From: Lytechinus pictus
Lineage: Eukaryota; Echinodermata; Echinoidea; Temnopleuroida; Toxopneustidae
Assembly (NCBI RefSeq): GCF_037042905.1
Contig: NC_087252.1
Span: forward strand, 29,192,994 to 29,256,993
Length of the DNA: 64,000 bases
Reading direction: 5' to 3'
Made by a program: the position numbers and the translations under genes. Under the pieces are notes generated by a model, which worked only from the letters and a program-made list of their open reading frames with translations, was not told where the DNA came from and did no database searches. Shown here piece after piece: positions 36,666 to 47,200 of this stretch (within the stretch, counting starts at the first letter, position 1; each line of letters begins with the position of its first letter).

Positions 36666-36899
36666 TCAGTGGCGGGGAGGGGGGGGGGGGTTGGGGTGAG
36701 CATTTCTGCCCGTTCCCCCTTTTGAGATTTATAGTAAACATTTTGGAATTAAATATGTTGTTAATACTAGTTATGTGCCCCCCCCCTCATGAGAATCACG
36801 TACAGCATTATTTGTAATGGGGATATTTCGTTCATATTCTTTTCTCTTTTTGTCCTTTTTTTTTTATTGCCAAATTCAAAATTTTACTGGGAACAAATT

Positions 36900-37190
36900 A
36901 ACAATATGACTTTCTATACATCACTTTTAGGGACAAACTTTTTTATGGGGGTGGGGGTTGGGGGCTTGCCAAATATAATCAATGGTGGAAAAAATGACCT
37001 TTTTTTTTTTTTTTTTTTTTTGGGGGGGGGGTTGCCAAATATCACGTGGACAAAATGACTTTCCCTTTTCTTATTTTTGTGGGGGGGGGGGGGGGGCTTG
37101 CCGAATATTACGCAGACAAAATGACTTTCATTTTGAGTGACCCCCATTTTTTTTTAACTTGTCAAACTTTACGCGAGACAATATAATGAC
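36900..37190. repeat. G-run minisatellite (TTGCCAAATAT-x-ACAAAATGACTTT)
   Basis: Four or five degenerate units of about 70 bp, each with a poly-T/poly-G run, ttgccaaatat and gacaaaatgac. Related single units occur at 2810-2945 and 20180-20340. Confidence 0.75.
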
Positions 37191-38364
37191 CGGTTTTTTT
37201 TTTTAGTAAGAACCTTTTTTGGGAGTTGTCAAATTTTACTTGAGAAAATTCACCCCGCCCCCCCTACTTAATTTGGAAAATCTTGGATGCGCCTCTATAT
37301 AGTTTGAATCATAATGAAGATTAAGATCATGCGTATATATAGCTTACATCCACGACAGAGGCGTAAACCGCCGGGGGCATGCAGGCTGGCCATTGATCCC
37401 CGGTCCAGTGGATTTCACCAAAAAAAAACGGGATAAGAGAAAAGGAATGAAGGAAGGAAAAGAAAGAAAGAAAGAAAGAGAAAGGGAAGAGAAATAAAAG
37501 GCCATAAAAAAGCAAAAGGAAAGAAAAATGCATGCGAGAATAATTCCGAATGTTATGTCAAAATCTATTGCAAAATTGATATTTGTAATAAAAGTGACAA
37601 AGGTTTTGCTCGCTCGCCTCTTCATCTGGTAGGCGCGTAGCTAGGGGCGGTGCCCCCCGAAAAGGTCCCTCCCCCCAAAAAAAAATAAGGAGGGAATAGA
37701 GAAAATAAAAAGCGAAATGAGAAAAGGGGGATGTATATAACTTAGTTTATAATTGTTTTTCCTTTTTTGGGGGGGAAGGGGTCAAAACATTAACGTTATT
37801 TTTTTCTATAAATAGGTCTAATTGCTAAATATCCAGAGTTATCGAGACCCACCTGCTGATATTGCACTGGGGGTACACGATGGAAGGGTTAGGCCCAGGG
37901 GCCCCCGAAAGTTCTACAACCAAGATAAAAAAGAAATGAAGGGAATTAATGAAAAGAAAAGGAAAAGTGTAAGTTAAGATATCTATCTCAAATTTAGATT
38001 TGCACGAAAAGTTTTTTTCTCGCTTGCTTCACTCGCTTGGAACATATAAAGCAACTTTATTCCCACGCGCCATGTATGTCTACATTGGCCCTCTTTCTTT
38101 CTTTTATTTTATTTTTTTTTACTCATCACGCTACCGTACTGCCACACACGGGTTTGCCCTAATGATCGTGGACAATCATAAAAAATATCATTTTCATACC
38201 ATGTGACTGGGAAATTTTTGGCTCCACCCCCCCCCCTCTCGATCCCTGTATCGATTTTGACTTGATAGGGGCCTATACCTGATGGAATTTGCTTCATTCA
38301 ATATAAAATCATAACGGATAGAACGCCTTGAATACAGTCCAAACAGCCTAACGACATTGCCGTG
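37191..38364. other. Intergenic, no gene recognised
   Basis: Purine-rich runs (37430-37530) and decayed CAGAGGCGTAAACC-type hAT ends (about 37367), but no border that I can close. Confidence 0.45.
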
Positions 38365-38483
38365 TCACGTGACAACCAGTATTAAACGAGAATGTGCACA
38401 ACCCTATGGCGACAAAATTTGCCGCAAAAGTTGAGCAAGTTCTGGACAAAAAGGCTTCAATACCCCAAGAAAAGACCAGGCGA
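38365..38483 (+). promoter_or_regulatory. Possible promoter (GTCACGTGAC) and small first exon
   Basis: A perfect GTCACGTGAC palindrome (E-box, USF/TFE type) at 38365-38374 is followed at 38406 by ATG in a 26-codon frame, MATKFAAKVEQVLDKKA..., that has even codon composition and no repeats. A weak GT donor follows codon 26 (38484). Its phase (0) would fit the possible acceptor at 41013. A GC donor at 38480 is the alternative. I do not recognise the peptide. Confidence 0.3.
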
Positions 38484-38667
38484 GTACTATTTATACATTT
38501 TTTCCATTTATTAATATCTAGAGTCTAATTTAAGAATAGATTTCGTCATCCATGGTAAGATCTAGTAATTTAAGCCCAACATTTAATTCGCGTGCACTCA
38601 CTTTTTTAACACAGGAATTAATAGCCTTGGTGCCTAGAGTGCCCTAATGGTGGCTGCACGCTAGCGA

Positions 38668-38733
38668 GCCGTCTGTGTACGAGGAGAATAAAAAAATTAA
38701 AAAATGTTAAAAAACTCCTCGAAACAGACGGCT
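38668..38733. repeat. Short hairpin
   Basis: agccgtctgt and acagacggct, plus gaggag/ctcctc inside, enclose an AT-rich loop. Confidence 0.7.
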
Positions 38734-38748
38734 GCCAGCTGTCTAGGA

Positions 38749-39400
38749 CTACCTCAGCCTCAGGCGATGTTCGTGCAGGCTCCACTCCACTTCACTACCG
38801 CTACACTACGCTCCACCTACCTGAACATCGGGACAGTGAACTAAATCGGATATTCCGAGTCATAAAAGGTGGGATGGCAATCATGGTTATCGTAAAAATT
38901 AAAGAAAAAAAATATAAAGAGGGATATGAATGACTTAATATCTTACTTTACACCCGTATTTCACTCCGTGTCCATCCTCCGGTTATCCTCAAAATTTGTG
39001 ATTTTGGGCCAGTATCTTTTTCCTCACACGTATTATTCACGGCCGATTTCAAAACATCGCATGCGATCGGTCGCTGATCGATCGCGATCGCATGCGATGT
39101 TTTGAAATCGGCCGTGAATAATACGTGTGAGGAAAAAGATACTGGCCCAAAATCACAAATTTTGAGGATAACCGGAGGATGGACACGGAGTGAAATACGG
39201 GTGTAAAGTAAGATATTAAGTCATTCATATCCCTCTTTATATTTTTTTTCTTTAATTTTTACGATAACCATGATTGCCATCCCACCTTTTATGACTCGGA
39301 ATATCCGATCTAGTTCACTGTCCCGATGTTCGGGTAGGTGGAGCGTAGTGTAGCGGTAGTGAAGTAGAGTGGAGCCTGCACGAACATCGCCTGAGGTAGC
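38749..39400. repeat. Near-perfect palindrome, arms about 320 bp
   Basis: The left arm (actacctcag ... cgcatgcgatcg, to 39069) is mirrored by the right arm (from 39085 to ctgaggtagc at 39400), leaving a 15-bp loop. The only clear difference is a 6-bp extra cctcag at the outer left end. The centre is dense in CGATCG. No clear target duplication was found. Confidence 0.9.
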
Positions 39401-39609
39401 CATGGACTAACCCAGGGAGCTCGCAGCCCAGGGGCTTCCCGTGTATTTGACCATACTCACGGGACTAGGGTGATTTATGGTCTAAATATTTCTCCAAATG
39501 AATTGTGAAAACAGAAAGTATACAATTACCACGATTATATGGATGAAGGTCTAACGAGTGGCAGTTTCCTGACATCTGGGCACAGACTGGAACCTCAAAA
39601 AAACGAAAT

Positions 39610-39699
39610 GTTCTCTCCTTCTACCCCTGTCTCGATCGGCCATTTTTGTTAAAAATCGTAACAAAATGGCCGATCGAGACTGGGGTAGAAGGAGAGAAC
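39610..39699. repeat. 90-bp hairpin
   Basis: gttctctccttctacccc and its mirror ggggtagaaggagagaac, with inner arms tcgatcggccatttttgtta/aacaaaatggccgatcgag. Outside lie diverged inverted copies of ctaacccaggga (about 39406 and 39703). Confidence 0.85.
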
Positions 39700-39940
39700 T
39701 TTTCCCTGGGTTAGCCATGGACTTAAGTTGGAGCCAGGATAGGGACAGCGTGCCATTTTTTAATATTTTAGTACGCGCATGCACCGCCATTTTTCCCCAC
39801 AATTAAAGTTCCTCAATTAAACACATTTTCTTAAGGGTTTTGAGCCCAAAAGGCCAAACCCAAACTTATGTTAATGGTAAATATGCTACTGACAGTAGAG
39901 GCGCACGGCCAATATGGGAGACTCCAATAGGGGAGACAAT

Positions 39941-40654
39941 CATGTTATGCTGCAGTCGGAGGTCACATGGTAAGGTCAAAGGTCATTTTCAGGTCAACGT
40001 TAAAGTTTACACCCTAGACTCTCTTATGACACCTAACTCCGCAACCGTAAGTCACTTTTCGACCAAACTTGGTTAGTAGATGGACTTGGGGGACCTGCAT
40101 GTTATGCTGCAGTCGGAGGTCACATGGTTAGGTCAAAGGTCATTTTCAGGTCAACGTTAAATATTACATGCAAGACTCTTATGACACCTAACTCCGCAAC
40201 CGTAAGTCACTTTTCAACCAAACTTGGTTAGTAGATGGACTTGGGGGACCTGCATGTTATGCTGCAGTCGGAGGTCACATGGTAAGGTCAAAGGTCATTT
40301 TCAGGTCAACGTTAAAGTTTACACGCTAGACTCTCTTATGACACCTAACTCCGCAACCGTAAGTCACTTTTCGACCAAACTTGGTTGGTAGATGGACTTG
40401 GGGGACCTGCATGTTATGCTGCAGTCGGAGGTCACATGGTAAGGTCAAAGGTCATTTTCAGGTCAACGTTAAAGTTTACATGCAAGACTCTCTTATGACA
40501 CCAAACTCAGCAACCGTAAGTCACTTTTCAACCAAACTTGGTTGGTAGATGGACTTGGGGGACCTGCATGTTATGCTGCAGTCGGAGGTCACATGGTAAG
40601 GTCAAAGGTCATTTTCAGGTCAACATTAAAGTTTACGTGCAAGGCTCTTATGAC
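39941..40654. repeat. Five-copy 157-bp tandem array carrying AGGTCA half-sites
   Basis: Units begin at gtcgga at 39955, 40112, 40267, 40424 and 40581 (spacing 157, 155, 157, 157); the last is truncated. Every unit has AGGTCA-N7-AGGTCA-N1-AGGTCA-N5-AGGTCA, so a DR1 and a DR5 of the nuclear-receptor half-site are unchanged in all five. In the first unit the half-sites are at 39960, 39973, 39980 and 39991. The array ends about 370 bp before the first PRDM coding exon. Whether it is regulatory or only a satellite is open. Confidence 0.92.
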
Positions 40655-40751
40655 AAGTGTTATTCCATCCCAGTCATTTCACAATGAAGTTTCGATACAA
40701 TTCTGTTGCGTGCCCTCGCAAATCACAATATTTCTGGTTATTTTCATAATT

Positions 40752-40822
40752 AGGCGAGACACAAAATCGCTTTTGCCTTGTTATTCAAATCAACTTTTTG
40801 TTCGGGTGGACTTGTCCTTTAA
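40752..40822. mobile_element. Fragment of the TTAA-bounded MITE
   Basis: Right terminus only: tattcaaatcaac, gggtggacttgtcctttaa. Confidence 0.7.
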
Positions 40823-41025
40823 AGTCCAGTGTAATCTGTTGTCGAAGATTGCTGACTGGGTCTGTAGTGCTATAGATGGATCTGGATTTTCACCTTTGTT
40901 TCGTGTCTATGCTTTATCAGAATAGTGATTATTAAAGTACCAAGTAGTTGATGAATAATTTTTCTACATTTTACAAGGTTCCATGAAGTGACCTTTTTGC
41001 TCTCAATGGTCAGCTTGTTTACATC

Positions 41026-41263
41026 ATGGAACTACCAAAAGGTCATCCCAGCCATGAGAGGCTATCGATATCCCAAGACTACCGTTATCCTCCCCCGTCC
41101 ACGCATCACTTCTCACCCGGGCCCTCTCCGTCCTTTCACCACGCCTACACGGCCAGTTTGATTGCAGCAGGTCACCCTGAACAGCACCAGCTGTCCCAAC
41201 CGCCCATGCTCCAGCAGCGAGATGTGGTAACCAGGCTTCCACCTAGGATAGATGACAGGAGTG
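41026..41263 (+). CDS. PRDM gene exon 1 (residues 1-79 plus one base)
   Basis: ATG at 41026 (catcATGGAA). Donor G|gtaagt at 41263/41264. It encodes a His/Pro/Ser/Gln-rich segment with no domain. It could be the first coding exon, or an internal one if the acceptor AG at 41012-41013 is used. Confidence 0.8.
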
Positions 41264-44200
41264 GTAAGTTCTTATTTTTAAACTTTGTGTACAGTCTATG
41301 GGAGATGAAATTCATAAAATGGTGATTATTTTTCATTGTAATTGGTCTGCTTAATTAATTTAGGGTTTAATTTAGTTTGTAAATGGTCTGTAATAATTTT
41401 CAGTGAAAAAACAAAGAAATACATAAGAAATTAAAAAAACAGAGAAATACATAAGGAAAAAAAAATCACTTTTGCAATTTTTCTTTGTGGAAACCTTTAA
41501 ATTAGATTTTAAAAATGACATCTGGTAAAAAAAATTGAAGTGAAATTGGGTGTTAAATATGCAAATAATGTTTTTTACGAATAAATTTGCATATTTTATT
41601 CGTAATAAATAAAAAATAATTGTTTTCAGAATTTTCTTTTTGTACTGGCTTGTAGTTTACGTGGAAAAGGATGTGTGCGCCAAATTCAGCGCGATCGCGT
41701 GAACGGCGCCCCCCCCCCCCCAGTCCTCAATTCATCTCAAATACTTTATAAATAGCCCAGTCCTTTTAGGGTTAACCCAGGGTAGGCGCTCTCAGCTGTA
41801 AGATGTTCTTCCAGCGGGCCCTGCATATAATAACCTTTTCCATTGTCATACGTTGAGCGCTTGACAAGAAGGCAGAAGGTCCCATCTTCCAATTATTAAA
41901 TCATTTGCTATGACACAGCCAGGGATCAAAGCCATGACCTCCCGTTCATGAGGCAGGCGCTCTACCACTGAGCCCCCATGTCTTGGGCAGTTCATAAAGC
42001 TGTTCGTAAGTTAAGAGCGACTTTAAGAAAGACTGGTGATCCTTGTGGCAAATGATGTTCACCATATGTTCATTGGTGATTATTTAGCGCCTAAGAAAGG
42101 TTCACCAGTCGCTCTTAACTTACGAACAGCTTTATGAAACGGTCCCCCTTGGTTTAAAGGTCAAGTCCACCCCAGAAAAATGTTGATTTGTATATAAACA
42201 GAGAAAAATCAAACAAGCATTATGCTGAAAATTTCATCAAAATTGGATGTAAAATAAGAAAGTTATGACATTTTAAAGGATCGCTAATTTTTCACAAAAC
42301 AGTGATATGCACAACTCAGTGACATGCAAATGAGACAGTCGATGATGTCCCTCACTCACTATTTCTTTTGTTTTTTATTGTTTGAATTATACAATATTTC
42401 ATTTTTTACAGATTTGACAACAAGGACCAACTTGATTGAACCATATGGTATTAAACAATGCTAATTGCACATGTTCAGGGAGGAATTAATCGTTGTTTCA
42501 CATGACAACAGGAAGAAAGTTGGAAATTTGGAATATTTCATATTTCACATAATAAAATACAAAAGAAATAGTGAGTGAGTGATGTCATCAGTCTCCTCAT
42601 TTGCATACGGACAAGGATGTGAATATAACTGTTTTGTGAAATTTAGCGAAACTTTAAAATGTCATAACTTTCTTATTTTACATCCGATTTTTATGAAATT
42701 TTCAGTGTAATGCTTGTTTGATTTTTCTCTTTTTATTCAAATCAACTTTTTGTTGGGTGGACTTGTCCTTTAATAATGTGTAAGAGTCTTGGTGTAGAGG
42801 TTATGAATCCCATATTGTAATCAGAGGGCTGTGTGTTTGATCCCATCGATGCCAATCAACAGCATCTTTTGGCAAGGCATTATCCACACTTTGCCTCTCT
42901 CCGCCCAGGTGTTTAATGGGCACCCGGTAGGATGTGAAAGTCATTGTAGTTTGCCCAGCATTGTGTGCGCCTCATTATTGAGTTTGCCAGTGTTTTTGTG
43001 ACTGCCTTGATGTTATTTTATGTTCAGTTAAATTATTATTTTGATTATTCAGGGGATTTTTTAGTCCTCCAATATGATAATTCATTGGTTCATCTGTTTT
43101 TAATGAGAGTCATCATTGTCCATCCTCTTTCCCAGGTTACCAGCAACCGGACTCTCTGGCAGTCATTCCCGGAAACGTTGACCCAATGGATCAGCAGCGT
43201 CCAGATGCCTTCAAGAAGCAAACCCTCACGACCAACCCTTACTTCTACCACCCCAACTTTGCGGTGATGTCCTCTGTGGCTGCAGAGAACAACCACCTGC
43301 CCCCAGCACCGCCCAAAGAGTGTCCACCGAACCTGGTCATAGGGTCTGCAGTCGCAATGGACGCTGCACCACGGGAGAACAGCCTTGCGGTCAGCAACAT
43401 GGACATGGCATCATCGACATCCTCACCAAGTACTTGTACTTCGCTGCAGCCTCCGAACAACCCTGAGGCTGCCGTCGAGAGGACGACCGCTACGGATCCA
43501 GCGGCACCGAAGGATGCTGTCATTGCTGGATCCGTTACCAAGGAGCTTACTGAAGAAGAAAAGTCTCTGATGTTGCGCAAGAAGTATGCCCCCAAACCCA
43601 ATTCCTTAATCCAGACCTTGCTGAAGAAAGGAGGCCCTCCCCCAGACGAACTCAGCTATGATCAGTTCACCGATGATGCCAACGATGTCCGGGTCATTGC
43701 CGTGAAGCCCATCGAGCCAGGACAGGTCTATGGACCTTTGAAAGGGAGTGTGAAGACTTTGGACTGTCTTCATAATGTACAGGCATGGGAGGTAGGTGCA
43801 TGAGAGATAAAAACCTGTCTTTTAAGTTTGGTAAATCACCCAAAGTGTAAGTCACAATTCCAATTCATTACAAGATCACGTAAATGTGTGTGCGTTAAAG
43901 GGGAATCCAACCCAAATAAAAAATTGTTTTTATAAGAAAAATAAAAATCAGAAAATTGGACAAACAACAAGAAAGTTATGAATTTTTAAAAGTTGTAAAT
44001 ATTGGTAATCACTGTATTCATGGAGACTTCAAATTGGCCGTATATGGGATGTCATAGTGATGTAAGGCAAGGACTACTCTTCCATGTACTCCAATACATA
44101 TTATGGCTAAAATGTCATTTTTCCCAAAAGTTGTATTTCAAATTATATTTTTCTTTCATGAGGACATAAAGCAATATACTACCTGGGTTATATTTAGATT

Positions 44201-47200
44201 ACTGCCCCAGGGGAATGGGTACTTAGGAGAAAACCACAAATCCCTGATAATAAAGTACATGGCCTATGGGAAAGTTGTCCTTGCCTCTTGTCATAATTTA
44301 CTTACCCAGTTGCCAATTTGAAATCTACATACAATTGGTGATCTGATTTTAAAGCAGCTATAACTTTCTTATTGCATGTCTGATTTCTTTCAAACTTTCA
44401 CCATTCTGTTTAAATTATTTTTTCCCTTCCCAACACAACATTTTATGGCCAAGGTTGGAATCCCCTTTAAAATGGTTATGACGTGAAGGTTGTAAAATAA
44501 AAAGGGGTTTTATTTCTTGAATTTTTTATCTAAAATATTTGTGTAATTTGTCTTTCTCAAAAAGAGAAATGGCTGGAATTTCAGGATTTTCAGTAGATTT
44601 CCAATATCCAATATTCCAATTCATATGTAAAGTAAGTGCTCATGAATGATAAATGGGATTTTAAAAACGTTACCAAGGGGGGTGCTAAATTCCAAATCTT
44701 AATTAATATAGCGTAGATTAGCTAATTGCCTTTTTCAAAGGTGCACTATAAATTAGCTCCAGCTGCTGTTTCTAGCACATTTACCACATGATTAATAATT
44801 GTTGCCAATTTGAACAGTAAAAGTGGATTAATTTTTTACTCTCGAGATTTAATTTTGAACTCGTGAGAGCTCTATATATATTTCTAAGCCAGAAGATTTT
44901 TAACTTTGATTTTTTTATTTCAACAATAGCTCGGCCCCCATGAAAAAATGGATCAGATGACCACTACGGTTTTAGAGTTGCAAATTGGCAACTGTTTTCA
45001 GTTAATTCATTTCATCAATTTACACTTGTGTTATATCCATATTTTATTTCTTCAAAGTATGAAAATGAAAAAAAAAATCAAAATGAAAGTTGCCAATTTG
45101 AGTAACGAAAGAAGATTATTATTGAACACAGGATAGCTGTGTACCTCTAAGCCAGACGATTTCTTATTTCCTTTCCTCTACCATCAGCTCTGCCTGGATG
45201 GAATGGTAGCTGCTTACATGGCCCCTGCCCCGCGGAAGGAATGGATGGGCTTCGTCCGCAACGCTCGCTACCCCGAGGAATGCAACCTCGATGCTGGTCA
45301 GGTCTATGGACGGATCTACTTCACCGTGATCAAGAGGGTTGAACCGGGTACTGAACTGAGGGTCTTCTATAGTGATACCTACAGAGAGAACTGTGGATTC
45401 ATGTACGACCTTTCTGCTCTCAATTATAATAAAGGTACAGTATTAATGGTCTTTCTTTCAATTACAAAGTCGAGTCTGTTTAAGCGGGCTTTTGTCTGTA
45501 GGGAAAACCTGTCTTTAATGGCCAACAAAATTGTCTCCCATTTGAATGGAATATTTCGTCGGCTTCCCGCAAGTAGGGACTTATCAACATTTTCTTTTTT
45601 CTTTTTTGGTTGAAATGGTAAAAGCATGTCATGAACTTTCTTCTGGTACCATTCTCAAACCTAAATGTGATGTCATTATGACGTAATAAGCAAAAACTTC
45701 CAATGTGCCTTACGCACATAGATGGGTCCTTTTTCTGGGAACTGGATCGCGCATTTGGTTCCCGGAAAAAAGACAGTCCTTTGGTTTTTTTAAATTTACT
45801 TTTTGAACACCAAATTTTTTAATGTTGCTATTTGCAGAGAACCTCCCCTGCGATCTATATTTGATTTTGGAGTTGAAGGTCACATTTGTTTCTTTGAAAG
45901 AAAAAAATATAGAGAATTCTACTGTTTATAGACCCCATCTGAAATGAAAAGTGAAATTGACAATTGAAGATCACATTTGTGATTGAAAGGAAAAAAAACA
46001 TATAGAGAAGTCTACTGGAGCCGGTTGTTCAGTTTGATAACCCCATCTGAAATGAGAAGTGAAATTGACAATATTAAGTAGGTCACGTGAGGTCACCAAA
46101 ATTGAGCATATACTTGACATTTAGAACCTGTTTATTCTAAAGTTGTAGATTTAGGAATTTTTTAACAAAAGATGACCTCATTTTGAAAGAAAGTTGAAGT
46201 GTTCTGAAATTTTACATGCCCAAGTTCCTGAAAATGCATTAACTTCTGCCCATCTTTTCTTGATTTGTTTCCGTTAGACACTGACAGCTTCTCCTGTACC
46301 ATGTGTAATGTGAAGACTGTCAACTCCAAGAGCATGGTGAGACACTACAAGGTCACCCACCCTGATGATGGCCTACAGGAAGAGAAGTCGGTGCCTTTGA
46401 AGGTTGCCGAGAGGCTGAAGCTGCTCAATGCTCAGTGCAAGCTACCCCCACAATACGACGAGGAAGACGATGAGGAAGAAGAGGAAGAAACCAAGGAGGA
46501 CGATGCCAAAGTGGCGGAAAAGAATTCCGAAGGAGAAGCACCAAAGACGTCGGTTCAGGGGGTGGCATCGATGACAAATGTACAGAGACATAAGAGTAAT
46601 CATAATGGAAAGAGAAAAATGCAGGATGATGGTGATTCCCAGAGGTTCATATGTCCCACCTGCGGTAAGAACTTCCCCACCCACGGCCGCTTGGTGGTGC
46701 ATGAGTCTTTCCATACTAACAATGACGTTAAGGACAATGATACAGAGAATGAGACAGATGACGATGACGACAGTGTGACTGAGTACATCGACCATGGCAA
46801 TGGTATTCAGTGTCCAATCTGCGGTTTTACTTTCAAAGATATTGATAAGTTCAAGGTCCACAAAAAGAAACACAAGACTCACCGGTACATGTGCGACCAG
46901 TGTGGGAACCTGTACACAAGGAAGACGTATATGTACCGCCATCAGCGGGAGAACCACGGAGCAGTACATGTACGAGCTAGACGTACTGTCAATGTTTTTA
47001 TGCAAGGCGAGAACACATCAGCCAGAGCGCCCCAAGGAAGGGCGGGTTTACTAAGCAGCGGTGATGAGTCAACTAAGAACATGCCCAACCGTTGCAAGAT
47101 CTGCCACTATGTAACCATTTCGAACCATATGCTTAGAGAGCACTTGATGCAGCATCAAAACAGGCCGTATGGATGTGAAAAATGTGGCCGAGTGTACATG

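Larger units (their letters stand above)
41264..43135 (+). other. PRDM intron 1
   Basis: Starts gtaagt, ends ctttcccag. It holds a minus-strand SINE, a hairpin MITE, a TTAA-bounded MITE and a plus-strand SINE, in that order, plus a C run at 41709. Confidence 0.85.

Noticed and set aside
36668..37297. One hAT-like element from CAGTGGCGG to GCGCCTCT
   Set aside because: The two ends look hAT-like, but the flanking 8-bp stretches do not match and the interior is a minisatellite.
41915..41990. tRNA-Met gene on the minus strand
   Set aside because: A CAT triplet sits in a loop-like position, but the stems are imperfect and the sequence continues into a SINE body.
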